A DNA stretch of 64,000 bases from Pseudomonadota bacterium (GCA_018261895.1 JAGTRT010000007.1:1-64000); one strand, 5' to 3'; positions 1 through 10,148 are shown, numbered from the stretch's first letter. The notes: generated by a model not told the origin, from the sequence alone. Program-made: numbers and translations.

Positions 1-1
1 G

Positions 2-3000
2 AGTCTCAACCTCAGCGCGCCGACCAACGCCACACTGGGTGACGCCATCCAGGTTGCCACCATTGTGGATGACGGTCGCACCCTGCCACCGGGCGTGCCA
101 GCCAATGACGACCGGCCGACGCTGAGCATCGATAGTCCGACAGTTGGCGAGGGTGGTTATGCCACCTTCACGGCGACCTTGAGCAATCTCAGCACGACGG
201 CAGTGACATTCACGCCCAGCCTGAGCAACGGTACGGCAATCGTCGGCACCGATACCAGCGCCGCGAATACGCTGCAGTACTTCAACGGCACCACCTGGGT
301 GTCGGCCAGTGGCGGCGTCAGCATTCCGGCCGGTAGCAACAGCGTACAGCTGCGCCTGCAGACGACGAATGACCTGCTCGATGAACCGGCCGAGAATTTC
401 TCGCTTACCGGTACGGTGACCAGCGGCAATACGGTCAATGCTTCGGCAACCGGTACTGCCTCGATTATCGACAATGACACGACGCCGACGGTCGGTGCAG
501 CAGCAGCCATCCTCTCGGAAGAGGGGCTGACCGGTGGCCTTGCGGATACCTCGGGCAATACCGATACGACCGACGTGCGGACAGTCTCCGGTACCATTCC
601 GGTTGCCGATGCTGATGGCAACGCGCTGACGGTAACGCTCTCTGCGCCGGTAGCTGCGCTGACATCCAATGGTCAAACAGTGACCTGGACCGGTACAGGC
701 ACCCAGACGCTGATCGGTTCGGCCGGTGGCAGCGAAGTGGTTCGGGTCAGTGTCGACAATGCTGGAAATTACACGGCAACCTTGAGCAAGGCGCTCGATC
801 ATTCGCTGAACAGCCAGGAGGATGTACTCAGTTTTGATGTGGGTGTTACTGCGAGCGACGGTACGCAAAGTGGCTCCGGCATGCTGACCATCTCCGTTGA
901 AGATGACATGCCGACGGCCATTCCTGGTACGCAGACAGTGGTTCTGCCTTCTCAGGATACCAACATCATGCTTATTCTCGATGTTTCCGGCTCCATGAAC
1001 GATGACGCCGATGGCACGGGGCCTGGTACGCTGACGCGTCTACAGGTCATGAAGAATTCGGTCAACATGATGCTGGATCAGTACGATAACCTCGGCGACA
1101 TCAAGGTTCGTATCGTCACTTTCTCCAGCAATGCGGCGGAACGGGATGCTGTTTGGGTGGACGTTGCGCGGGCCAAGCAAATCGTCAATGGTCTGACGGC
1201 CAACGGAAGCACCAATTACGACGCTGCGTTGCTTACTGCTCAGGGCGCATTTACCGATAGCGGCAAGATTGCCGGTGCTAAGAATGTCTCGTATTTCCTG
1301 ACGGATGGACAGCCCACGGCTGCCAGCGATTGGGATGGCAGCGGTCCTTTGCTCAGCCAGAACGGCATTCAGTCCGGCGAAGCGGCTTTGTGGGTCAATT
1401 TCCTGACCGCCAACCAGATCAACTCGATGGCCTACGGCATGGGCACCGGGGCAACCCAGGCCAACATGGATCCGGTGGCCTACGACGGAATCAATCAGGT
1501 TAATACCAGCGCGATTGTCGTGGCCAATCCGGCGGTTGATCTGCCGCCGATCCTGCGCGATTCTATTGTGATGCCGGCCGGTGGCGAACTGGTCAATGGC
1601 TCGCTCGGCGCTGGTTCTGGTATTGGCGCCGATGGCGGCGGGTTGGCCAGCTTTGTCCTGGACGGTACAACCTACAGTAGCGGTGGTGCAGTATCCGGCA
1701 CCAACCGGGGTACTTACGATGCTGCTACCAACTCCTGGACGGTGACGTCCACGGCGGGTGGCAAGTTTGCAGTCGATATGGATAGCAGCCAATATACCTA
1801 CACGCCGCTGGCCTCGACTGCGACCCAGTACAGCGAAAGCATCGCGTATACCCTGCGTGACAATGATGGTGACAGCGCCTCTTCGGTACTGACCATCGAT
1901 GTCATGCCACCGCAGGTCGTTACCCTGACCAGCACCAATGCAACCATTTCCGGGTTGAACATGGGCCTGTCCGGCGAGTATTTCGGATACAACGAATACC
2001 GTAACGGTACGGCTAGCGACCCCACCTACGAGGGATCGACAGCGGTTCGTCTGCATTCCGATGACGGTACGGCCGATGCCGGTAGCGCTAACAATGTCGA
2101 CCGTCTGGCCGATGTCGAGGCGATCATCGAGGGGCGCAACAACAACACCAACCTGATCAACAACGCCATTCTTTCGGATCCGACCAAGGCCGATGCCACT
2201 TTCTCGGTCAACAAGCTGGAGTTCGGTCTGCCGGCCGGTTCCAACACCCCGCTGTTCAGCAACGACCTCGGCCAGAACGGCAAGGTGACCAGCGGCGCAA
2301 TCGGCGCCACGGCGGGCGGCGTTACCAACAATCTGTATACCTTCCTCAAGGTTTCCTCCGGTAACGTGGATGGACTGGCGGCAACCAGCGGCCTTGGTGA
2401 CACCACCGATGCAGTTATCCGGATGGTTGGCTACATCTACATCCCGGCCGGCGGTGTTTACGACATGCGGGTGACGGCGGACGACGGTTATCGTGTGCTG
2501 ATCAATAACCAGAATCTGGGTCAGGCCGACTTCATCCAGTCGACCGCTACCCAGGTTTACAGCGGTGTCACGCTTTCGGAAGGCCTGCAGCCGATCGAAA
2601 TCCTTTACTGGGACCAGGCCGGCCACGCCAGCCTGCGTGTCGAGTTCAAGGTTAGCGGGGCGGCCGACAGCACCTACAAGATCGTTGGCAACGACGAATA
2701 TGCCCTGTTCTCGCCGAGTGATGTACCGACTCTGGCGGCTGGCCAGGATATCGTCGAAACCTCGACCAACGGTACCTGGGCGGTTCGCACCGGCGAAACC
2801 TTCGACGGTACGTCGGCCTCCGAGAAAATCGTCGGTAGCGATGGTCGCGATACGATCAACGGTGGTGGCGGCGACGATATCATTCAGGGCGGTTCCGGTT
2901 CTGATTTCATTGCCGGTGGTCTCGGCAACGATGTGCTGACCGGTGGTCTGGGATCGGATACCTTTGCCTGGTCGCTCGCTGATCAAGGCTCGCCGGCCCG

Positions 3001-3289
3001 CGATATTGTCACCGACTTCAATGTTGCCTCCCGGGCGACGGGTGGCGACATTCTCGATCTGCGCGACCTGCTGCCGAATGGTGCTACCACCCCGGCAACG
3101 CTCGATGACTACCTGCACTTCAGCAAGTCGGGCAGCGATACGGTGATCGACGTGAAGCCTGATGGGTTGGCTGGTTCTGTGACCCAGAAGATCGTGCTGT
3201 CCGGTGTCGATCTGACGGCGAACAACACCCTGAACGATCAGGCGATCATTCAGGACCTGCTCAACAAGGGCAAGCTGGTTACCGACTGA
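2..3289 (+). CDS. Giant RTX adhesin, C-terminal part (VWA, PA14, RTX repeats), cut at 5' end
   Basis: The frame is open from the first bases of the window, so the start lies outside. The visible part reads as a Calx-beta-like module (up to about nt 480), a VCBS/cadherin-like repeat (about nt 480-900), a von Willebrand A domain from nt 960 with the MIDAS motif DVSGS, a PA14-type domain from about nt 1960 (GLSGEYFGY), then RTX nonapeptides (GGGGDDIIQGG, GGLGNDVLTGG, GGLGSDTF) at about nt 2830-2970 and a C-terminal tail of about 100 residues. This architecture is typical of LapA-like adhesins exported by type I secretion using the C-terminal signal, with RTX repeats folding on calcium outside the cell. 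The role in attachment or biofilm is inferred from the family. No secretion genes are in view. Confidence 0.9.
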   Translation, partial: SLNLSAPTNATLGDAIQVATIVDDGRTLPPGVPANDDRPTLSIDSPTVGEGGYATFTATLSNLSTTAVTFTPSLSNGTAIVGTDTSAANTLQYFNGTTWVSASGGVSIPAGSNSVQLRLQTTNDLLDEPAENFSLTGTVTSGNTVNASATGTASIIDNDTTPTVGAAAAILSEEGLTGGLADTSGNTDTTDVRTVSGTIPVADADGNALTVTLSAPVAALTSNGQTVTWTGTGTQTLIGSAGGSEVVRVSVDNAGNYTATLSKALDHSLNSQEDVLSFDVGVTASDGTQSGSGMLTISVEDDMPTAIPGTQTVVLPSQDTNIMLILDVSGSMNDDADGTGPGTLTRLQVMKNSVNMMLDQYDNLGDIKVRIVTFSSNAAERDAVWVDVARAKQIVNGLTANGSTNYDAALLTAQGAFTDSGKIAGAKNVSYFLTDGQPTAASDWDGSGPLLSQNGIQSGEAALWVNFLTANQINSMAYGMGTGATQANMDPVAYDGINQVNTSAIVVANPAVDLPPILRDSIVMPAGGELVNGSLGAGSGIGADGGGLASFVLDGTTYSSGGAVSGTNRGTYDAATNSWTVTSTAGGKFAVDMDSSQYTYTPLASTATQYSESIAYTLRDNDGDSASSVLTIDVMPPQVVTLTSTNATISGLNMGLSGEYFGYNEYRNGTASDPTYEGSTAVRLHSDDGTADAGSANNVDRLADVEAIIEGRNNNTNLINNAILSDPTKADATFSVNKLEFGLPAGSNTPLFSNDLGQNGKVTSGAIGATAGGVTNNLYTFLKVSSGNVDGLAATSGLGDTTDAVIRMVGYIYIPAGGVYDMRVTADDGYRVLINNQNLGQADFIQSTATQVYSGVTLSEGLQPIEILYWDQAGHASLRVEFKVSGAADSTYKIVGNDEYALFSPSDVPTLAAGQDIVETSTNGTWAVRTGETFDGTSASEKIVGSDGRDTINGGGGDDIIQGGSGSDFIAGGLGNDVLTGGLGSDTFAWSLADQGSPARDIVTDFNVASRATGGDILDLRDLLPNGATTPATLDDYLHFSKSGSDTVIDVKPDGLAGSVTQKIVLSGVDLTANNTLNDQAIIQDLLNKGKLVTD

Positions 3290-3310
3290 TCCTCACGGGC
3301 AACCGGAAAA

Positions 3311-3337
3311 AAAGGGCGATTTTCGAATCGCCCTTTT
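3311..3337 (+). terminator. Rho-independent terminator after the RTX adhesin
   Basis: An 11-bp stem (AAAGGGCGATT/AATCGCCCTTT) with a TTCG tetraloop is followed by a T-run. It lies 22 bp after the adhesin stop and immediately before a copy of the dispersed repeat. Confidence 0.9.
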
Positions 3338-3339
3338 TA

Positions 3340-3374
3340 TTTCGGTTTTGGCCATTTTTTCCGGTAGACCGTCA
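3340..3374 (-). repeat. Dispersed 35-bp repeat, copy 1
   Basis: Reads on the minus strand as the consensus with one change in the first block (GGTCTACC for GGTCAACC). It lies between the adhesin terminator and the convergent Crp/Fnr gene. Confidence 0.85.
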
Positions 3375-3404
3375 AAGGTCCGGAAATGGCGCTGCCGTGA
3401 CCGA

Positions 3405-4133
3405 CTATTCGTGCTGGCGCAGCCTGGGGACGCTCGGGATGTGGATTTTCCGGCCTTCTACGGCAATCAGGCCGAGTTCGCTGAGTTCGTGCAGGATGCG
3501 CGAGAAATGCTCCTGCGTCAGGTTGAGGCGGGAGGCGATGACGCCCTTGCTGGTCGGCAGCGTGACCGAGATGTTGCCGCCATCCTGCTCGTTTTCGGGC
3601 AGTTCGCGCAGCAGGTAGCCGATGATGCGCTGCTTGCCGGAGTGCAGCGAATAGGATTCGACGTCGTTCATGAGCTGGTGCAGGCGCATGGCCATGCCGG
3701 CCAGCATCTTGCGGCACAGGTTGTGGTCGCGCTGCAGCTCCTCGAAGACGACGTTCTTCGAGACATGGAGCAGGAGGCAGTCGGTCAGCGCCTGGGCGAA
3801 GACGATGTAGGGCTTTTCCATGAACATGATGGCTTCGCCGAAACTCTGGCCCTGGCTGATGATTTCCACGACTTTCTCGCTGCCCTGCGACGAGGTGAAG
3901 GCCAGCTTGATCTGGCCATAAACCAGCAGGTGGAAGCCGTTGCAAGGGTCGCCCTTGTGAAAAAGGATCTCGCCCTTGTCGGTGTGGATTTCGCGGGTGC
4001 CACGCGCGATGCGGCCCAGCTCTTCCGGCGCCAGGCCCTGGAACAGCGGGATGTGGGTCAGCAAGGCTTCGATATTGATGGGGTGGCTACCGTGCATGAT
4101 TGTGACCGTGTGAAATGTGCGCCATCGTGTCAT
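3405..4133 (-). CDS. Crp/Fnr family transcriptional regulator
   Basis: A 242-residue protein with a cyclic-nucleotide-binding-type beta barrel (about 25-145), a long dimerisation helix, and a C-terminal winged helix (about 185-235) with the recognition segment TSKGVIASRLNLTQEHFSRIL. The N-terminal cysteines of oxygen-sensing Fnr are absent; only isolated cysteines are seen, so a [4Fe-4S] sensor is unlikely. It may be a Crp- or Dnr-like sensor, but the effector cannot be told from the sequence. Starts at 4133 or at the internal Met at 4097 are both possible; neither has a strong ribosome site. It converges on the adhesin gene; regulation of the adhesin would be speculation. Confidence 0.85.
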   Translation of the reverse strand: MTRWRTFHTVTIMHGSHPINIEALLTHIPLFQGLAPEELGRIARGTREIHTDKGEILFHKGDPCNGFHLLVYGQIKLAFTSSQGSEKVVEIISQGQSFGEAIMFMEKPYIVFAQALTDCLLLHVSKNVVFEELQRDHNLCRKMLAGMAMRLHQLMNDVESYSLHSGKQRIIGYLLRELPENEQDGGNISVTLPTSKGVIASRLNLTQEHFSRILHELSELGLIAVEGRKIHIPSVPRLRQHE

Positions 4134-4209
4134 TCCACCCGCGCCATAGCAATACGACTTTGTGACTAGTGGCCGGCGCTGCCACGGGCGACGGCGCCGG
4201 TTGCCGCGC

Positions 4210-5364
4210 TCAGTTCTCGCAGCGGAACGGCAGATGCCCAGCCGCCTGGTCGCGGTAGGTGGCGACCGCGTCGCCCTGCGTGGCCAGGTGACGGCCGATC
4301 AGACGATGCATCGCCGGATCGGCGATCCAGTGGGCAGAATGCACCACGGTCGGCGTGAAACCCCGGGCGATCTTGTGCTCGCCACCGGCGCCGGGCTCGA
4401 AGCGGGTCAGGCCCTCGCGCAGGCAATAGGCGATGCCCTGATAAAAGCAAAGCTCGAAATGCAGGCTGTGGTACTGCCCGCTGCACCCCCAGTAACGCCC
4501 GCACAGCGTGTCGTCGCTGCGGAAGCAGAGCGAGACGGCGACCGGTCGCAGCCCGTCGCGGGCGATGAAAACGACCATGCGCCGGCCCAGCGCATGCGCC
4601 AGATCGGCGAAACACGCCGCCGTGAATACCGCATGGTTGCCGAACTTGTCGAAGGTCGAGGCATACAGCGCGTGCAACGCCGGCCACTCGGCCGGATCGA
4701 CCTCGTTGCCGTGGCGGACCTCGATGCTCAAGCCGCTCTCGGCCACCTTGCGTCGCTCGGCCCGAACCTTGCGCCGCTTTTCCGCGGCAAAGCCCGCCAG
4801 GTAGCCGTCGAAATCGCCGCAGCCGTTGTCGATCCACTGGAACTGCACGTTGTGGCTGATCAGCATCCCGGCGGCGGCCAAGGCCTCGCGGTCCGCCTCG
4901 GCCGGAAAGGCGACGTGCCAGGACGACACCTCGTCGCCAGCGGCGAGCGCCAGCGCTCCGTCGATCAGGGCATGGCGTATCGACACGGCCTGCGGCCCCT
5001 CGGCCACCAGCAGGCGCGGCCCGGTCGCCGGCGTGTGCGGCAGGCCGCTCAACAGCTTCGGGTAGTAGGCGCGGCCCAGTTGCCGGTAGGCGGCAGCCCA
5101 CGACCAGTCGTGGATGAAATCGCCGTGCGAGTTGAAGCGCAGGTAGAGCGGCAGGATGCCGACGATGCCGCCGTCCTCGTCCGTGGCCACCAGATGGCGG
5201 GCCAGCCAGCCCCAGTCCGCGCCGGCTACGCCGTGCCGTTCGACAATGCCGAGAAAGTCCGCGTTGAGGAAAGGATCGCCGGGTGGCGCGAGGCGGGACC
5301 AGGCCATGCGCGGGATGGCGTCGGCAGCTTCGAGGATTTGAATCGACAGGGCGGGCATGGGCAT
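4210..5364 (-). CDS. FemAB-like / DUF482 N-acyltransferase
   Basis: 384 residues matching the peptidogalycan biosynthesis/recognition (FemAB_like, DUF482) family in length and layout. The protein has two GNAT-like halves. The conserved C-terminal segments include the regions around WGCSGQYHSLHFELCFYQG and FEPGAGGEHKIARGF, which are characteristic of this family. Members are cytosolic and are thought to transfer an acyl or amino-acyl group, but the substrate is not established. The gene stands alone between the Crp/Fnr gene and a divergent gap that carries a copy of the dispersed repeat. A second Met two codons in (5358) is an equally possible start. Confidence 0.8.
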   Translation of the reverse strand: MPMPALSIQILEAADAIPRMAWSRLAPPGDPFLNADFLGIVERHGVAGADWGWLARHLVATDEDGGIVGILPLYLRFNSHGDFIHDWSWAAAYRQLGRAYYPKLLSGLPHTPATGPRLLVAEGPQAVSIRHALIDGALALAAGDEVSSWHVAFPAEADREALAAAGMLISHNVQFQWIDNGCGDFDGYLAGFAAEKRRKVRAERRKVAESGLSIEVRHGNEVDPAEWPALHALYASTFDKFGNHAVFTAACFADLAHALGRRMVVFIARDGLRPVAVSLCFRSDDTLCGRYWGCSGQYHSLHFELCFYQGIAYCLREGLTRFEPGAGGEHKIARGFTPTVVHSAHWIADPAMHRLIGRHLATQGDAVATYRDQAAGHLPFRCEN

Positions 5365-5459
5365 GTTTTTCCGGGGACGTAGAAGCGGACCGCCGCCAGC
5401 AGCGCAGGTTCCCAGCGCCCGAGCGATTTGCCCAAAAAGTCCCTTCCGGCGGGAATCCT

Positions 5460-5494
5460 ACGGTCAACCGGAAATTTCGGCGAAAATTGAAATT
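5460..5494 (+). repeat. Dispersed 35-bp repeat, copy 2
   Basis: Perfect first block ACGGTCAACCGGAAA, then the TTTCGGCG variant of the middle and GAAAATTGAAAT. It lies in the divergent gap between the FemAB-like gene and the DUF302 gene. Confidence 0.9.
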
Positions 5495-5547
5495 TCCGCC
5501 GGGCGGTCGCCGCCGCCGGCGTATCGAATTCAGGACCAGGACCGCCC

Positions 5548-5922
5548 ATGTACTACACCGTCGACAGCGACAAATCCTTCTACGAAGCCAGCACCGACCT
5601 CGTGCCGGTCGTTCAGCGCCTCGGGCTCAGCGTTCTTCATGTGCATGACCTCGGCGCCATGCTCGACAGCAAGGAGATCGAATTCGACGACGCCTGCATG
5701 GTCTTCGAGGTCGCCAACCCGCGCCTGGTCGAAAAGGCCCTGGCCATCGACATGCGCCTCAGCCTGGCGCTGCCCTGGCGGATCGCGGTCTATACCGAAA
5801 ACGGCAACACGAGGATCAGCCTTCTCCGCCCGGTGTCAGCCCTTGCCGCCGACCCCGCTGCCGCCCGCCTGGCGCAGGAAATCGAGGAAAAGCTCGTTCA
5901 GGCCGTCGACGAAGCGCGCTGA
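5548..5922 (+). CDS. DUF302 domain protein
   Basis: A 124-residue soluble protein that fits the DUF302 alpha/beta fold: an N-terminal strand with YYTVDSDKSFYEA, a central segment with DLGAMLDSKEIEFDDACMVFEVANP, and LALPWRIAVYTENG near residue 80. Most DUF302 proteins carry this central pattern and are small and single-domain; some are linked to lipid or haem binding, but no function is settled. It has no signal peptide. It lies upstream of the NYN gene on the same strand with a 73-bp gap, so co-transcription is possible. Confidence 0.8.
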   Translation: MYYTVDSDKSFYEASTDLVPVVQRLGLSVLHVHDLGAMLDSKEIEFDDACMVFEVANPRLVEKALAIDMRLSLALPWRIAVYTENGNTRISLLRPVSALAADPAAARLAQEIEEKLVQAVDEAR

Positions 5923-5995
5923 GCGGACATCGCCAAAACGCCGGGGAGGGTGTTGTCAGCGGTATACTCGGCCTTCCTTAAGTTGAAAGCATTTC

Positions 5996-7300
5996 ATGGC
6001 CTCACCCAACGACACCGCCAGCATGGCGCTCTTTTGCGACTTCGAGAACGTCGCCCTCGGCGTCCGCGACGCCAATTACGAGAAGTTCGACATTCGCCCC
6101 GTGCTGGAGCGCCTGCTCGCCAAGGGCAGCATCGTCGTCAAGAAAGCCTATTGCGACTGGGACCGCTACAAGGCCTTCAAGTCCGCTATGCACGAGGCCA
6201 ATTTCGAGCTCATCGAAATCCCCCACGTGCGCCAGTCCGGCAAGAATTCGGCCGACATCCGCATGGTCGTCGATGCCCTCGATCTCTGCTACACCAAGGC
6301 CCACGTCGACACCTTCGTGATCATTTCCGGCGATTCCGACTTCTCGCCGCTTGTCTCCAAGCTGCGCGAAAACGCCAAGAAAGTCATCGGCGTTGGCGTC
6401 AAGCAGTCGTGCTCCGACCTGCTCGTCACCAACTGCGACGAGTTCATTTACTACGACGACCTCGTGCGTGACCGCGAAGGCCGTGGCAACGCGCGGCGCG
6501 ACCGCGAAGCGCCCAAGCGCTCGCCGGAGGAAGAAGCCAATCGCAAGCTCAAGCAGGAAGAGCGCAAGGCCAAGGCCATCGACCTGGTCGCCGCCACCTT
6601 CACCGATCTCATGGCCGACCGCGGCGAAAGCGAACGCATCTGGGCATCCGTGCTCAAGGAAGTCGTCAAGCGGCGCAATCCGGGCTTCAACGAAAGCTAT
6701 TATGGCTTCCGCACCTTCGGCAACCTGCTCGAGGAAGCCGCCAGTCGCGGCCTGCTCGGCTTCGGACGCGACGACAAGGGCGCCTTCGTCTTCCGCGGCC
6801 AGCCCAAGCCGGCGGTCGAATCGGAGATGCCGGCGGAAGCACAGGCTGACGCAGCGCTCACCGGCACGGAAGCCGAGCCGAATCTCACGGTCAACCCGGA
6901 AAATGAGCCAAAATCAGAATCCCCTGTCGCCGAGCCGGAAGCCGCCAGCAGCGGCCGTCGGCGCGGTGGCCGTCGTTCGCGCAACGGTCGGGAGCGTCCG
7001 CTAGCCGAGGTGGTTGAAACGGCGCCGACGTCCGAAGCTGCACCGGTCAGCGCACCCGCCGAGGCCTCACCGGCCAGCGACGAAGCAGCGCCGGCCGACA
7101 AGGCCGAAAGCAAGCCGCGTCGTGGCGGGCGCCGGCCGCGCAAGGTCGAAGCTACGCAGGAACCGACACCGGTGGCCGCCGAGCCGGCGCCCGTCGAATC
7201 GCCGGTAGTGGCCGATGCGGGCGCGGCAGACGCTAAACCCGCCAAGGCCAAACGTTCGTCGCGTCCGCGCCGGGCCAAGCCGGCGGCCGACGCCGCTTAA
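5996..7300 (+). CDS. NYN (LabA-like PIN) nuclease with LOTUS/OST-HTH domain and disordered tail
   Basis: 434 residues. Residues 10-160 form a NYN domain with acidic clusters expected for metal binding (FCDFENV near 14; SADIRMVVDALD near 88; ISGDSDFSPL near 108). Residues about 200-270 look like an OST-HTH/LOTUS RNA-binding domain (ERIWASVLKEVVKRRNPGF...YYGFRTFGNLLEEA). The rest is a low-complexity tail rich in Ala, Pro and Glu with basic RRGGRR-type patches. LabA-type proteins of this layout are predicted RNases or RNA-binding regulators. A degenerate copy of the dispersed repeat (nt 6887-6920) codes for residues about 298-309, at the start of the tail. Target RNA is unknown. Confidence 0.85.
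   Translation: MASPNDTASMALFCDFENVALGVRDANYEKFDIRPVLERLLAKGSIVVKKAYCDWDRYKAFKSAMHEANFELIEIPHVRQSGKNSADIRMVVDALDLCYTKAHVDTFVIISGDSDFSPLVSKLRENAKKVIGVGVKQSCSDLLVTNCDEFIYYDDLVRDREGRGNARRDREAPKRSPEEEANRKLKQEERKAKAIDLVAATFTDLMADRGESERIWASVLKEVVKRRNPGFNESYYGFRTFGNLLEEAASRGLLGFGRDDKGAFVFRGQPKPAVESEMPAEAQADAALTGTEAEPNLTVNPENEPKSESPVAEPEAASSGRRRGGRRSRNGRERPLAEVVETAPTSEAAPVSAPAEASPASDEAAPADKAESKPRRGGRRPRKVEATQEPTPVAAEPAPVESPVVADAGAADAKPAKAKRSSRPRRAKPAADAA
6887..6920 (+). repeat. Dispersed 35-bp repeat, copy 3 (inside NYN gene, degenerate)
   Basis: Matches the consensus with one extra C in the first block and changes in the middle (ACGGTCAACC CGGAAAATG, then CCAAAATC). It is read in frame as TVNPENEPKSE in the disordered tail. 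Confidence 0.6.
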
Positions 7301-7333
7301 GCAGGAATGGACGGCGCTGCGGCGCCGTCCCGG

Positions 7334-7843
7334 TCAGATCACCGCCAGCAGCTTGGCGCGGAGGCCTTCCGCTTCGCGCTTGCCCTCGCGCGACATCACG
7401 ATGGCGTGATACCACTCGTCGAAAAGCGCGCGCAGCTCGTCATGGCCACTGGCCTGTTCGATGCGGTCGAGCAGCGAGGTGTTGCCGAGCGCCCCGACAA
7501 AGGCGTTGAGCGTGTTGCTCATGAAATTGCGGGCCTTTTGCAGGCGCACAGGATCGTGTTCGGCCGGCAGGGGGCTGAATGCCGTGATCGAGGGCAGTGC
7601 GCCCGGGGCTGCGCCACGCTTGCCGGTAGTGTCGATCAGGCTCGACACCTCGATGTAGCCCTCTTCTTCGAGCATGCCCAGCGTGTGCTGCAAGTCGTCC
7701 GACTGCAGCATGCTGCGCAGGTCGTCGACGGTCCGTTTGCCATCGATAAAAATCAGCACGCGCCGGACCCGCGGCGTCAGGCCGCCAGCTTTCGACGTGA
7801 TTTCGTCATGCCCCTTCGGGGTCTTGGCGAACACCACACTCAT
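7334..7843 (-). CDS. Conserved hypothetical protein, winged-helix-like N-terminus
   Basis: 169 residues, not recognised by name. The first 70 residues (KAGGLTPRVRRVLIFIDGKRTVDDL, followed by a helix-rich stretch and LGMLEEEGYIEV) look like a winged-helix or PilZ-neighbour type module seen in betaproteobacterial hypothetical proteins. The C-terminal half is a predicted all-helical domain (RLQKARNFMSNTLNAFVGALG, then DELRALFDEWYHAIVMS). No signal peptide or membrane segment. The ribosome site GGAGAC lies 7 bp before the ATG. It converges on the NYN gene; a 9-bp GC hairpin without a T-run (7309-7330) separates them. Confidence 0.65.
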   Translation of the reverse strand: MSVVFAKTPKGHDEITSKAGGLTPRVRRVLIFIDGKRTVDDLRSMLQSDDLQHTLGMLEEEGYIEVSSLIDTTGKRGAAPGALPSITAFSPLPAEHDPVRLQKARNFMSNTLNAFVGALGNTSLLDRIEQASGHDELRALFDEWYHAIVMSREGKREAEGLRAKLLAVI

Positions 7844-7896
7844 GGTTTGTCTCCGTTATTTATGTAAATATTTGTAGTGCATTGTACACAAAAAGA

Positions 7897-7919
7897 AAAA
7901 CCCGCCGGCGGCGGGTTTT
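7897..7919 (-). terminator. Rho-independent terminator after panD
   Basis: Stem AAAACCCGCC/GGCGGGTTTT with a 3-nt loop. On the minus strand it is followed by TTTTCTTTTTG, 25 bp after the panD stop, so it ends the pan operon. Confidence 0.85.
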
Positions 7920-7943
7920 CGCGGGTGCGGAAGCTTGCGCTGA

Positions 7944-8327
7944 TCAGGCGGCGGCTTGCACCGGAATCTTGTGACCACGACGGACGATGCGGTTCTGCGA
8001 ATCGACGTAAATCAGGTCCGGCTCGTGGCGAGCCAGTTCGACTTCGTTGTACACCGCGAAGGTGGCGATGATCAGGATGTCGCCCGGGGCGGCGCGGCGG
8101 GCAGCCGAACCATTGACGGAGATGACGCCCGATCCGCGCTCGGCGCGAATGGCGTAGGTGGTGAAACGCTCGCCGTTGTTCACGTTCCAGATGTCGATCT
8201 GTTCGTATTCCTTGATGTTTGCCGCTTCGAGCAGGTCTTCATCAATGGCGCAGGAACCCTCGTAGTGCAGATCGGCATGGGTCGCCGTCACGCGATGCAA
8301 CTTGGATTTCAGCATTGTTCTCTGCAT
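7944..8327 (-). CDS. panD: Aspartate 1-decarboxylase proenzyme PanD
   Basis: Makes beta-alanine from L-aspartate for pantothenate synthesis, in the cytosol. Starting at the Met at 8327 gives 127 residues. This places the self-cleavage pair Gly24-Ser25 (HYEGSCAID) exactly where it falls in the E. coli enzyme, where Ser25 becomes the pyruvoyl group. Lys9, His11, Arg54-type and the C-terminal [10 protein letters not shown] segment are also present. An in-frame ATG at 8339 would add four residues; neither start has a clear ribosome site. It lies downstream of panC on the same strand with a 90-bp gap and ends in a terminator. Confidence 0.95.
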   Translation of the reverse strand: MQRTMLKSKLHRVTATHADLHYEGSCAIDEDLLEAANIKEYEQIDIWNVNNGERFTTYAIRAERGSGVISVNGSAARRAAPGDILIIATFAVYNEVELARHEPDLIYVDSQNRIVRRGHKIPVQAAA

Positions 8328-8417
8328 GGTTTCACTCATCCAGACGGTTGGGGGAAGCGCATTGTAACGGCAATGGCGATGCTGTCAACGGGCGTAATTA
8401 TGGATATTGCGGACGGC

Positions 8418-9329
<912 letters not shown>

Positions 9330-10148
9330 TCAGGCGGCGTAGGTGTGTTCCGGTCCCGGATAGCTGCCGTCCTTGACGGCGGCGATGGCGCGGCAGGCCG
9401 CATCGTGGATGCTGCTGGCGCCTTCCATGAAATTCTTGACGAACTTGGCCTTCTTGCCCGGCGGGATGTCGAAGGCGTCGTGCAGCACCATGACCTGGCC
9501 CGAGCAGTCCTTGCCGGCGCCGATGCCGATGGTGATGATGTTGAGCAGCGCAGTGACTTCCGCTGCCAGGACGGCCGGGATGGCCTCAAGGACGATCATC
9601 GTCGCGCCGGCGTTTTGCAGCGCGAGGGCGTCGTCCTTGAGCTTCTGCGCGGCCGCTTCGCCCTTGCCCTGAACCTTGTAGCCACCCAGCGCATGCACGG
9701 ACTGTGGTGTCAGGCCGACGTGCCCGCAGACCGGAATGCCACGATGCACGAGGAATTCGACGGTCTTCGCCATTTCCTGGCCGCCTTCGAGCTTGACCAT
9801 CTGGGCGCCGGCGGCCATGAGCGTGACGGCGTTGCGGAAAGCCTGTTCTGGCGATTCCTGATAGCTGCCGAAGGGCATGTCGGCGATGATGAAGGGGCGG
9901 TCCGAACCGCGCTTGATGCAGGCGGTGTGGTAGGCGATGTCGGCCACGGTGACCGGCAGGGTCGTGTCGTGCCCCTGGATGACGTTGCCCAGCGAATCGC
10001 CGATGAGGATCGAGTCGACGCCGGCGCCATCGAGCAGGCGCGCGAAGCTGGCGTCGTAGCAGGTGAACATGGCAACTTTTTCGCCGGCCTGGTAGAGCTT
10101 GGCAAGATCGGCCTGGGTCAGGCGGCGCGTAATGGTTTGGGCAGACAT
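9330..10148 (-). CDS. panB: Ketopantoate hydroxymethyltransferase PanB
   Basis: Transfers a hydroxymethyl group from methylene-tetrahydrofolate to 2-ketoisovalerate, the first step of pantoate synthesis. 272 residues with the family signature segments: [17 protein letters not shown] (about 29-45), [20 protein letters not shown] (metal-binding Asp), [14 protein letters not shown] (Lys), [19 protein letters not shown] and the catalytic Glu in VLEAIP. The start is directly next to the stop of the upstream DUF486 gene, so the two are translationally close and probably share a transcript with folK and pcnB. Confidence 0.97.
   Translation of the reverse strand: MSAQTITRRLTQADLAKLYQAGEKVAMFTCYDASFARLLDGAGVDSILIGDSLGNVIQGHDTTLPVTVADIAYHTACIKRGSDRPFIIADMPFGSYQESPEQAFRNAVTLMAAGAQMVKLEGGQEMAKTVEFLVHRGIPVCGHVGLTPQSVHALGGYKVQGKGEAAAQKLKDDALALQNAGATMIVLEAIPAVLAAEVTALLNIITIGIGAGKDCSGQVMVLHDAFDIPPGKKAKFVKNFMEGASSIHDAACRAIAAVKDGSYPGPEHTYAA

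Noticed and set aside
1040-3118. Long antisense open frame of 692 codons across the RTX gene; similar ones at 7956-10181 and 19096-21198
   Set aside because: High GC removes stop codons on the opposite strand. The frames have no family sequence and each covers clear genes on the other strand.
7309-7330. 9-bp GC hairpin between the NYN gene and the unknown gene
   Set aside because: A perfect stem but no T-run on either strand, so not called as a terminator.
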